Shown one piece after another: positions 17,500 to 24,742 of a stretch of DNA of 64,000 bases (position 1 is its first letter; the number at the start of each line of letters is the position of its first letter). Source of the DNA: Myxococcales bacterium (GTDB lineage: Bacteria; Myxococcota_A; Polyangia; Polyangiales; Ga0077539); contig JAEUKH010000040.1 in NCBI GenBank assembly GCA_016792845.1, forward strand, positions 20,737-84,736. The letters run 5' to 3'. A program made the position numbers and the translations under genes. The notes under the pieces are model-generated. The model saw only the letters and a list, made by a program, of their open reading frames with translations. It made no database searches and was not told the DNA's origin.

Positions 17500-18399
17500 A
17501 TGACGCAACCGAGCGCGCTGCGAGACGGCCTCGCGATCATTCGCTATCACATCGTGCTCATCGCCATGGCCGCCACGGTGGTCTTCGGGTGGCTGATGAC
17601 GGGGCGCTACGCGTGGGCCCTGGCGCTGGTGACGGGTCTCGATTGGTTCCTCATCAACCTCTTGAACCGGGTGACCGACATCGCCGAAGACCGCCGAAAC
17701 CAGATCGCGGGCACCGAGCGCGTGGCGGCCCGGGCGCGGCTCCTCACCGCGGCGAGCTTCGGCCTCATGGCGACGAGCTTCGCGGTGACCCACTGGCTCG
17801 CGCCCGCGCTCACCCCGTACCGCCTCGCGGTGCAGCTCATCGGCCTCGGATACAACTACAAGATCGTGCCCACGCCGCGGGGCCTGTCCCGCTTCAAAGA
17901 GCTGTATTTCTTCAAGAATTTCGGCTCCGCGGTGATCTTCTTCCTCACGGGCTTTATGTACCCGCTGGCCCTCGCGCGGCCCTCGCTCTCGTGGGCCGCC
18001 ATCGCGTCGCTGGTGCTCTTCTTTCTGCCCTTCGAGATCACCTACGAGATCCTCTACGACCTCCGAGACCTCGAGGGCGATCGCGCCGAGGGCGTGCCCA
18101 CCTACCCCGTCGTGCACGGGCCGCTGCGCGCGCGGCAGATCATCGACGCGCTCCTCGTGCTCGCGTCGCTCAGCCTCGCAGCGGGCCTCGCGACGGGCGC
18201 GTTGGGGCTCCGCGAGGGGCTCATGCTCGCGGCGCCGGTGATCCAGTTCGTCTTCTACCGCAGGCACCTCGCGCGCGGTCTCACGCCCCGCGACTGCATC
18301 GCGCTCACGCACCTCGGCACGGCCCTCTTGCTCTTCTACCTCGCGGGCACCGCGGCCTGGTCACGCGCGGGTCTGCCCGAGAACATCTTCCTGCGCTGA
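17500..18399 (+). CDS. UbiA-family prenyltransferase
   Basis: A 299-residue integral membrane enzyme with about eight to nine hydrophobic helices. The two aspartate-rich motifs of UbiA enzymes are present in variant form: NLLNRVTDIAEDRRN near residue 53 (first) and YDLRDLEGDRAEG near 200 (second), which hold the Mg-diphosphate of the prenyl donor. UbiA enzymes prenylate aromatic or other acceptors in the membrane. The convergent neighbour is a CruF-like carotenoid hydratase-type protein, and UbiA-type lycopene elongases pair with CruF in known carotenoid loci, so a terpenoid role is plausible; quinone, heme or lipid prenylation cannot be excluded. Start ATG 17500; the stop overlaps the next gene's end by 39 bases. 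Confidence 0.82.
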   Translation: MTQPSALRDGLAIIRYHIVLIAMAATVVFGWLMTGRYAWALALVTGLDWFLINLLNRVTDIAEDRRNQIAGTERVAARARLLTAASFGLMATSFAVTHWLAPALTPYRLAVQLIGLGYNYKIVPTPRGLSRFKELYFFKNFGSAVIFFLTGFMYPLALARPSLSWAAIASLVLFFLPFEITYEILYDLRDLEGDRAEGVPTYPVVHGPLRARQIIDALLVLASLSLAAGLATGALGLREGLMLAAPVIQFVFYRRHLARGLTPRDCIALTHLGTALLLFYLAGTAAWSRAGLPENIFLR

Positions 18400-19197
18400 C
18401 CGCGCCCACCGCGTCGCCACAAGATACGGAACGGCCACCAGCCCCGTGTGAAGCCAATACCGCGGCTCGCCCGGCGCCGTGACCGCGAGGAGCACGAAGA
18501 ACACGCTCGCCGCGATCACCCTCGGCACCGCCACCTCGGGCCCGAGCGTGTGACCGCGCGCCCGCGCCCGCGCCGCCGCGACCGTCGCCCCGAGGCTCGC
18601 GGCCGCCAGGAGGCCCCACGAGAGGGGCTCCAGCGGGCCCCGCAACACCCAGCGAAAGAGCGCCCACCACGACGCGAAAATGCCCGCGTGGGCCACCGCC
18701 GACGCGACCGCCACGAGGTACCCCGGGCGCGCGCCGCGGTCGAGCACGAGCCCCGCGCCGTAGGCGAAGAAGCCCCAGCCCGCGATGCCCACCAGCGGCA
18801 CCCCGAGGTGACCGGGCTCGGCCCAAGACCACAAGCCCGCGCGCACCGCGATGACCTCCATGAGCGACGCGTCGAGGGTCACTGCGAGGGCCGAGAAGAG
18901 CGCCGTGCGAGGCCCCGCGTCGGGCCAGAGGGCGCGCACCACGGCCCGAGACGAGAGCACCACCAGCGGCCAGATGAGCGGCACGAGCAGCGGCACGCGG
19001 TGCGCCCGCCCGTGCCAGATCGGCGCGTAGCGGTAGAAGTCATAAAAGACGATGCAGGTCTCCTCGCCCACAAAGCCCGCGAGGGCGAGGGCGAGGTACT
19101 CTCGCGCGAGGGCGGGCCACCCGCGGTGACGCGCCATCGCGGCCAAGGTGATCAGCACCACCGCGACGCAGAGGGCCTCAAAGAGCCAGTGCGGCAT
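18361..19197 (-). CDS. CruF-like carotenoid-hydratase family membrane protein (DUF422)
   Basis: A 278-residue polytopic membrane protein with seven to eight helices. Diagnostic stretches are VGEETCIVFYDFYRY, VPLLVPLIWPLVV and LDASLMEVIAVRAGLWSW followed by GVPLVGIAGWGFF, the order seen in DUF422/CruF carotenoid hydratases. CruF adds water to the psi-end of acyclic carotenoids in the membrane. The family match is good by pattern; the substrate is inferred. Its start overlaps the end of the upstream HExxH gene by 20 bases on the same strand, so the two are translationally linked, and it converges with the UbiA-type gene. Confidence 0.68.
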   Translation of the reverse strand: MPHWLFEALCVAVVLITLAAMARHRGWPALAREYLALALAGFVGEETCIVFYDFYRYAPIWHGRAHRVPLLVPLIWPLVVLSSRAVVRALWPDAGPRTALFSALAVTLDASLMEVIAVRAGLWSWAEPGHLGVPLVGIAGWGFFAYGAGLVLDRGARPGYLVAVASAVAHAGIFASWWALFRWVLRGPLEPLSWGLLAAASLGATVAAARARARGHTLGPEVAVPRVIAASVFFVLLAVTAPGEPRYWLHTGLVAVPYLVATRWARSAQEDVLGQTRA

Positions 19198-20191
19198 CGG
19201 TCACCTTCGCGTAGAGCGTCACCGTCGCGGGCCGGGCGAGCGCCGCGCGACGGCCGCGGCGAGGGGCCGCGCGACCCGGCACGAGCGCGAGCAAGAGCAC
19301 CAGCGCCGCGCACGAGACCCCGAGGGCCTTCAGCGCGTCGGCCACATCAGGGAGCGAGGGGTCAGGCACCCGACGCGCTCGAACCGCCGCGGTGACGAGC
19401 GAGCCGAGGGCCGTCAGCGCGACGAGCACCAGCGACAGCACCACCGCGAAGGCGAGCACCCCGACCAGGGGCGCGTAGGCCGTCACCATCGCGCGGAGAT
19501 GGGCGCCCGGAGAGAGGCCGAAGAGCGCAGCCGCGAGGTTCGCCGCGAAGACCAGGGCCAGGCACGCGAGGGCGCCGTCGCGGCCGCCGCGGAGGTCGGA
19601 GCGCGAAGGGCCCATGTGCGCCACCACCGCGGTCGAGAGGTACAGAAACACCCAGAAGCGTAGGCTCCGAAGGTGCTCGGGGTCGGTGAGGGCGCCCACC
19701 GTGAGCCGCGCGATGCGACCGAGCGCCAGTGTTGCTTCGAAGGGGTCGTCGGCCCGCGCCATCGCCCGCGCAGAGGCCCCCGTCGGAAACCACCGCCCGC
19801 TGTCTTCGACCAGCACCGCCGCGAGGAGCCACACCGCCCCGACGCCCGCGAAGAGCGGCGCGACGCCCGCGAAGAAGCGACCGATGCGCTGCCGCGGCGC
19901 GCGCGGGTCGAAGCGGTACGCGACATACCCGAGGCACCCGGTCTCGGGGTCAGGGTCGAAGAGCTTCAGCGTCTCGATGGTGTGCCCCGAGAGGCGATGA
20001 AGCGCCGCGTGGGCGAGCTCGTGCAGCGGCGCGCCGACCCAAGCGGTGACGAGCACCGAGCGCCACCCCCAGCGCACCGTCGCGAGCCGTGAGCGCCAAC
20101 GCTCGAGCCCGTGCAAGAGCACCGCGAGCCCGAGGGTGGGCGCGATCAGCAGCACGAGCTGTTGCAGAATCAGTGAGAAAAAGCCGACCAC
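19178..20191 (-). CDS. Polytopic membrane protein with HExxH motif (M50-like protease candidate)
   Basis: A 337-residue membrane protein. Residues ~53-60 read GAPLHELAHAALH, giving the zinc ligands and catalytic Glu of HExxH metalloproteases, between hydrophobic helices, as in M50/site-2 proteases. The following segment has FDPDPETGCLGYV and then FFAGVAPLFAG, similar to the second helical block of M50-like folds, but the distal Asp ligand is not clear to me. At least six hydrophobic helices follow. It is the first gene of a two-gene minus-strand unit with the CruF-like gene (20-base overlap). An intramembrane protease role is possible but not shown. Confidence 0.62.
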   Translation of the reverse strand: MVGFFSLILQQLVLLIAPTLGLAVLLHGLERWRSRLATVRWGWRSVLVTAWVGAPLHELAHAALHRLSGHTIETLKLFDPDPETGCLGYVAYRFDPRAPRQRIGRFFAGVAPLFAGVGAVWLLAAVLVEDSGRWFPTGASARAMARADDPFEATLALGRIARLTVGALTDPEHLRSLRFWVFLYLSTAVVAHMGPSRSDLRGGRDGALACLALVFAANLAAALFGLSPGAHLRAMVTAYAPLVGVLAFAVVLSLVLVALTALGSLVTAAVRARRVPDPSLPDVADALKALGVSCAALVLLLALVPGRAAPRRGRRAALARPATVTLYAKVTDAALAL

Positions 20192-20247
20192 GGCGCGAGA
20201 CTAAACCACGCGCACCGCGGGCCCACGAAGAAGCGCCCGCACGAGGC

Positions 20248-20715
20248 TCACGCGGCGTCTTCGCGGGCGTCACCCCGCGCGCTCAACACCGCCTCGCAGA
20301 AGGCGACATGGTGCTTCACCACCTTCTTCGGGAGCGACGCGAGCACCTCGCGGGTCACCTGCTCCATCACCGCCTCGACCTCGCGCCGACGACGGCGGCC
20401 CGCGCGGGTGAGGTAGAGCCGCTGGAGCCGCCCGTCTTTGGGGTCTCGCGCTCGGGCCAGGAGGTCGTGCGCTTCGAGCTTGTCGAGCAAGGGCGAGAGC
20501 GTCGACTTCTCAAGCTCCAGGGTCCGCGCGAGGGCGCTCACGGTGACGCCGTCTTGGTCTTCGAGCGCCGCGAGCACCGAGAGCTGGGCCGGGCTCACGT
20601 CGACGATGCCCCGCGCCCGAAGCGCCTTGCGCGCCCGCACCGAGAGCATCAGCGCCGCGCGGGTGGTGAGAAACAACGGACTCTCCCGAAGTGCAGCGAG
20701 GAGCTTCTCGGCCAT
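20248..20715 (-). CDS. MarR-family transcriptional regulator
   Basis: A 155-residue winged-helix regulator. The core reads LSVLAALEDQDGVTVSALARTLELEKSTLSPLLDKLEAHDLLARARDP split across helix-turn-helix and wing, with the typical basic wing (PKDGRLQRLYLTRAG) near residues 90-105 and flanking dimerisation helices. MarR proteins bind palindromes as dimers and release DNA on ligand binding. It is divergent from radA; the 141-base gap contains the palindrome TGACATAGAATGTCA at 20799, a natural candidate operator. Start ATG 20715 fits the usual family length. The very long antisense reading through radA that joins this frame is not real. Confidence 0.87.
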   Translation of the reverse strand: MAEKLLAALRESPLFLTTRAALMLSVRARKALRARGIVDVSPAQLSVLAALEDQDGVTVSALARTLELEKSTLSPLLDKLEAHDLLARARDPKDGRLQRLYLTRAGRRRRREVEAVMEQVTREVLASLPKKVVKHHVAFCEAVLSARGDAREDAA

Positions 20716-20798
20716 GTCAAAGAAATAGCAAGATTCGCCCCGCCCCGTGACCCGACATGCGTTCAGCAATTGCCAGAGCTCCGGGCGATTTCTGAGAG

Positions 20799-20813
20799 TG
20801 ACATAGAATGTCA
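20799..20813. promoter_or_regulatory. Palindrome TGACA-N5-TGTCA in the marR-radA gap (candidate operator)
   Basis: TGACATAGAATGTCA has perfect TGACAT/ATGTCA arms around AGA. It is 44 bases upstream of radA and 84 upstream of the MarR gene. The same TGACA-N5-TGTCA form recurs at 35631 before topoisomerase VI. Confidence 0.6.
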
Positions 20814-20856
20814 ATGGGGTGATTGCGAGGGGGGCCGAGACTGCATAGGGTGCGGC

Positions 20857-22266
20857 GTGGCCAAAGAGAGCGAGTTCGTGTGTCAGGCGTGCGGCGCCAC
20901 GTCGGCCAAGTGGGTGGGCCGCTGCCCCGGTTGCGGCGGGTGGAATACCCTGGTCGAAGAGCGCGTGCCCAAGGGCAGCCGCGCCCGGGCGCGGGGGGCG
21001 ATGTCGGTGTCGGCGACGGGCTCGAAGGTCGTGCGGCTCGAAGAGGCCGTCGCGCAAGAGGCGCCGCGGGTTCCGTGCGGGATGCGCGAGGTCGACAGGG
21101 TGTTGGGGGGCGGTCTGGTCGAGGGCTCGGTGGTGCTCCTTGGGGGCGAACCCGGGGTCGGTAAGAGCACCCTCCTCTTGCAGATGGTGGCGCAGCTGGT
21201 GACCCAGCCCGAAGCGAGCCCGCGGATGCGCGGCGGGGTGCTGTACGTCTCGGGCGAAGAGAGCGCGGCCCAGGTCGCGGGGCGCGCCCGGCGCCTCGGG
21301 GTGCGCGAGGGCGACCAGCTTCGGCTCCTGGCCTCGGGTGATCTCGACGACGTCGAGCGGGCCATCGCCGAGATTAACCCTTCGGTAGTGGCCATCGACT
21401 CGGTTCAGACGCTCCGGGCCAGCGAGCTCGAGAGCGCGGCGGGTTCGGTCTCGCAGCTCCGCGAGGTCACATCGCGGCTCGTCACCCTGGCCAAACAAGA
21501 GGCCCGCACGATGGTGCTGGTGGGCCACGTCACCAAAGACGGCTCCCTCGCGGGCCCCAAGGTGCTCGAACACCTCGTCGACGTGGTGGTCGCCTTCGAC
21601 GGCACCCGGAGCGGCGGCCCGAGACTCTTGCGGAGCATCAAGAACCGCTTCGGCGCCGCGGGCGAGCTGGCCGTGATGGAGATGACCCGAGACGGGCTCC
21701 AAGAGGTCGAAGACCCGTCGAAGCTCTTCCTGGCCGAGCGGCCCAAAGACGTGCCGGGCTCGGTGGTGCTCGCGAGCGCCGACGGGCCTCGGCCGCTCCT
21801 GCTCGAAGTTCAGGCGCTGGTCACGCCGAGCGCGATGCCCTCGCCGCGGCGGGTCGCCACCGGGGTCGACGCGACGCGCCTGTCGATCCTCACGGCGGTG
21901 CTCTCGCAGCGGGCGAATCTCTCGATCCGCGACCGCGACGTGTTCGTGAGCCTCGCCGGGGGGGCCAGCGTCGATGAGCCCGCGGCCGATCTCGGCGTCG
22001 CGTGCGCCATCGCGTCGAGCGTGGTCGAGCTCTCGCTCCCGATGGATCTCGTGGTCTTCGGCGAAATCGGCCTCGCGGGCGAGGTGCGCGCGGTGCCGCG
22101 GTGCACCCCGAGACTCGAAGAGGCGGTGAAGCAGGGGTTCAAGCGCGCCATCGTGCCGAGGGCCAACGTCGAGCGCGGCGAGGTGCCGCCCGGCATGGTC
22201 GCCCACGGCGTCGCCCACGCCCGCGAGGTCGCCGCATGGATCGAGCGCAAGCGCGACGCGCGTTGA
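20857..22266 (+). CDS. radA: DNA repair protein RadA
   Basis: A 469-residue RecA-like branch-migration ATPase. The N-terminal zinc finger has CQAC (9-12) and CPGC (23-26); Walker A GGEPGVGKST is near residue 98; the RadA-specific KNRFG motif is near 262; and the C-terminal ~170 residues are the inactive Lon-like domain (LAGGASVDEPAADLGVA). RadA drives heteroduplex extension during recombinational repair. The start is GTG 20857, giving the canonical MAKESEFVCQACG-type N-terminus; longer in-frame readings overlap the MarR gene on the other strand and are rejected. The following kinase gene starts 40 bases downstream. Confidence 0.95.
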   Translation: MAKESEFVCQACGATSAKWVGRCPGCGGWNTLVEERVPKGSRARARGAMSVSATGSKVVRLEEAVAQEAPRVPCGMREVDRVLGGGLVEGSVVLLGGEPGVGKSTLLLQMVAQLVTQPEASPRMRGGVLYVSGEESAAQVAGRARRLGVREGDQLRLLASGDLDDVERAIAEINPSVVAIDSVQTLRASELESAAGSVSQLREVTSRLVTLAKQEARTMVLVGHVTKDGSLAGPKVLEHLVDVVVAFDGTRSGGPRLLRSIKNRFGAAGELAVMEMTRDGLQEVEDPSKLFLAERPKDVPGSVVLASADGPRPLLLEVQALVTPSAMPSPRRVATGVDATRLSILTAVLSQRANLSIRDRDVFVSLAGGASVDEPAADLGVACAIASSVVELSLPMDLVVFGEIGLAGEVRAVPRCTPRLEEAVKQGFKRAIVPRANVERGEVPPGMVAHGVAHAREVAAWIERKRDAR

Positions 22267-22306
22267 GCCTCGACGACGACGCAGAGAAGAAGGCAGACTC
22301 GGCGCG

Positions 22307-23704
22307 GTGGAGAGACGTTGCCCGCGCTGTGATCGGCGCCTGAGCCCGGCCGAACTTCGGTGCCCCGTCGACGGCACCTATGTGCAACCTACGGGGCCCG
22401 CGGCCGACCAGGCCATCGGCGGGCGCTACCGGCTCACGACGCTCCTCGGCATCGGCGGCATGGGGGTGGTGTACGGCGCCGACGACCTGCGCAGCGGGCG
22501 CGGCGTGGCGCTCAAGATGCTCGACACGCGGTGGGCCGACGACCGCACCGTGCGCGAGCGATTCTTGCGAGAGATCCGCACGGGCATGGGCTTGCAGCAC
22601 CCTCACATCGCGCGGGTCTTCGACGCCGGGCACGGCCCCGAGGGCACCTGGCTCGTGATGGAGCGCCTCGAAGGCCAGAGCCTCGCTGCCCGCCTCGAAC
22701 GCGGCCCGCTGAGCCTCACCGACGCCCTCGAGGTCGCCCGTCAGGTCTGCGAGGCCTTGGCCGTGGTGCACCCCCACGGTGTGGTGCACCGCGACATCAA
22801 ACCCGGCAACGTGTTCTTGGTGCGCGGGCCCCGGGCGATCGACGTGCGGGTGCTCGATTTCGGCCTCGCGCTCCTGGTCGACGAGACCCCGCTCACCCAA
22901 GCCGGGGCGGTGCTCGGCACGCCGCGGTACATGGCGCCCGAACAGGTGCGAAAGGCGCCCACCACCGGCCAGGCCGACCTCTACGCCCTCGGGGTGCTCC
23001 TCTTCGAGGCCCTCGGCGGCGGCCCGCTCTACGAAGGAGACGACCAGCGGGTGATGATCCAGCAGGCCCTCGCGCCCACCCCGACGCTCCGTTCGAGAGG
23101 CGTCAAAGTGCCTGAATTGATTGAACAATTTGTGTTGGCGCTCTTGGCCAAAGACCCCGCCCAGCGCCCCCAGGGTGCGATGGCGACGGCGACCCGGATC
23201 TTCACGCTCCAGGCTCAGTTTCGTGCGCCCGCCCTCGCGGCCACGGTGCCGCCGGTGACGCCGGTTCGGGTGCCCGCGGTCACCGAGGCCCTCGACCTCG
23301 ACGCGACCGTGGTGGCCCCCTCGCAGCACACGCCGATGGCGCCCGAGGCCCTCGTCGAGGCGTGGCTCTCGGCCGACGCGGCGCTCGTCGAGGCCCGCGG
23401 CGAGCTCCGCGAGGCCCTCGAACGCTGGCAATCAGAGCAGAAGAACCGGGCCGAGAAGATCGAGCGGCTTGAGACCTGGCGCGCCCAGGCCGAGGCGTGG
23501 CTTGAGCACCAACCCGACGCGTCGCAAGCGGGCGCCTACCGCGCCCAGATCGAGGGCGTGGTGCTCGAACTCGCGCGTCTCGGAGGTGAGGCCCCCGAGG
23601 CGCGTTGGGGCGAGCTCGGCCGCGCGGTGCGCGAGGCCCTCGGAGCCTTCGAGAGGGCCACCGAGGCGGTCATTCGTCAGACATCACGCGCTGATAAAGG
23701 GTGA
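22307..23704 (+). CDS. Ser/Thr protein kinase with N-terminal zinc knuckle and C-terminal coiled coil
   Basis: A 465-residue kinase. An N-terminal CPRC...C segment (residues 5-20) forms a short zinc knuckle seen in many myxobacterial kinases. The kinase fold follows: GIGGMGVVYG at 48-57, catalytic Lys70, HRDIKPGN near 161, DFG in VLDFGLAL, and the APE motif as YMAPEQV. Residues ~300-360 are a Pro/Thr-rich linker and the last ~100 form a charged helical stretch (WQSEQKNRAEKIERLETWR). No membrane helix is seen, so it is soluble. GTG 22307 is used because it places the zinc knuckle at the N-terminus. Its stop region overlaps the convergent PAAR-like gene by 35 bases. Confidence 0.9.
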   Translation: MERRCPRCDRRLSPAELRCPVDGTYVQPTGPAADQAIGGRYRLTTLLGIGGMGVVYGADDLRSGRGVALKMLDTRWADDRTVRERFLREIRTGMGLQHPHIARVFDAGHGPEGTWLVMERLEGQSLAARLERGPLSLTDALEVARQVCEALAVVHPHGVVHRDIKPGNVFLVRGPRAIDVRVLDFGLALLVDETPLTQAGAVLGTPRYMAPEQVRKAPTTGQADLYALGVLLFEALGGGPLYEGDDQRVMIQQALAPTPTLRSRGVKVPELIEQFVLALLAKDPAQRPQGAMATATRIFTLQAQFRAPALAATVPPVTPVRVPAVTEALDLDATVVAPSQHTPMAPEALVEAWLSADAALVEARGELREALERWQSEQKNRAEKIERLETWRAQAEAWLEHQPDASQAGAYRAQIEGVVLELARLGGEAPEARWGELGRAVREALGAFERATEAVIRQTSRADKG

Positions 23705-24002
23705 TGTTCGGAGGCCCTTGGGGTAGCCCCTCGGCCGACTGACAGAGGCCCATGGAGGCGTGCGTCACGACGGGCTTGTCGTCGACGGTCGAGCGCAGGC
23801 TGGCGGTCGTCCACACGAGGCGAACGCAGGGCGAGGGTTTGGGGCCGGGGAGCTGAAACGCGCAGCCGACGATCGACTGCGGGTCGGGCTGGAGCAGCAC
23901 CGGCGCCCCGTCGGCTTCGAGCCGGGCCGAGCTCTGAAGCTGAACCTGCCCGCCGTGCGGGCACAAGATCACGCTCCGGGTGGTGAGAAAGAAGCCGTTC
24001 AC
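23670..24002 (-). CDS. PAAR-like / DUF4280-type tip protein of the VgrG module
   Basis: A 110-residue protein with the layout of small PAAR-like proteins that sharpen the T6SS spike: SVILCPHGGQVQLQ near the N-terminus, VGCAFQLPG in the middle, PCVRLVWTTAS and LCQSAEG near the end. Conserved Cys and His positions in CPHGG would suit metal binding at the spike tip. The GTG start overlaps the stop of the immunity-like gene (GTGA), so it is the last gene of the vgrG operon. Family assignment is from motif resemblance and operon position. Confidence 0.62.
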   Translation of the reverse strand: MNGFFLTTRSVILCPHGGQVQLQSSARLEADGAPVLLQPDPQSIVGCAFQLPGPKPSPCVRLVWTTASLRSTVDDKPVVTHASMGLCQSAEGLPQGPPNITLYQRVMSDE

Positions 24003-24742
24003 GTCGCGGCCTCACGGCGGAACGAGCCCGCGGGCTTGAGCAACCCCTGGGCATCGAGCGCGTCGCCGACGGCCTCGATGGCGGCCTCGTGTTCGGCGTC
24101 GCCGGGCGCATAGAGCGCGGGGTGCGCCACGATGAGCGTGCCATGCTCGCCCACCGCGAAGGCCTGTGCCGGCGCGGCCAACGGTGCCACCGCGGGAAAC
24201 TGCCTCGACAGGTACGTCCACCAGCCGACGATGGGCGAGCCGTCGTCGAAGATGGGCATGGCGGCGTGGGGGCTGTCGTCTGAGCCCGCGTGGGCCCACA
24301 CCGGCTCGAACGCACGAATGCCGACCCGCAGCGCCAGATCGAGGGTGGCGCGGATCGTCTCGTCGTCGCCCCAGGGCCGAAGCACCCGCACGACGACGCG
24401 GTTGGGCACCCAGACGAGGCCCTCGAAGTCTGGCAACCGAATGCCGAGGGTCGCCTCGATCTCGACGAGGTTCGCGCCGCGGCCCAAGACCACCGCCCGC
24501 GGCTGCCAGGCGTCGACGCTGCGCGCGCCAGACTGAAACGGTGCGTGACATTGCGCGAGGGCCGCCCGCCACGCTGCGACGCCCTCGACGGGGTGCGCGT
24601 TGTCGTCAGGGTCGACGAAGGCCCAGGCCGCGAGGCGCGGGTCGAGCGAGCCCAGGCGACGGGTGAAGTATTCGATCTTCTCGGCGACCGCGTCGACGCC
24701 CTCGGGCCCGCCCGAGAAGTACAGGGTGAGTTGCCAGATCAT
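23999..24742 (-). CDS. Imm52-like candidate immunity protein
   Basis: A 247-residue soluble protein. The stretch WWTYLSRQFPAVAPL and the later GTLIVAHPALY resemble the Imm52 group of T6SS immunity proteins, which usually lie beside VgrG or lipase effectors. It has no signal peptide, unlike many anti-lipase immunity proteins that act in the periplasm, so where it would meet the toxin is unclear. ATG 24742 overlaps the lipase stop (ATGA), and its own stop overlaps the PAAR-like start, so effector, immunity and tip protein are translationally coupled. The role rests on context plus weak family resemblance. Confidence 0.6.
   Translation of the reverse strand: MIWQLTLYFSGGPEGVDAVAEKIEYFTRRLGSLDPRLAAWAFVDPDDNAHPVEGVAAWRAALAQCHAPFQSGARSVDAWQPRAVVLGRGANLVEIEATLGIRLPDFEGLVWVPNRVVVRVLRPWGDDETIRATLDLALRVGIRAFEPVWAHAGSDDSPHAAMPIFDDGSPIVGWWTYLSRQFPAVAPLAAPAQAFAVGEHGTLIVAHPALYAPGDAEHEAAIEAVGDALDAQGLLKPAGSFRREAAT

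Noticed and set aside
20716..22377. A long antisense reading frame through radA that joins the MarR frame
   Set aside because: High GC gives long open antisense frames. Only the last 155 codons (from ATG 20715) show a protein family pattern; the rest mirrors radA and is Arg/His-rich.
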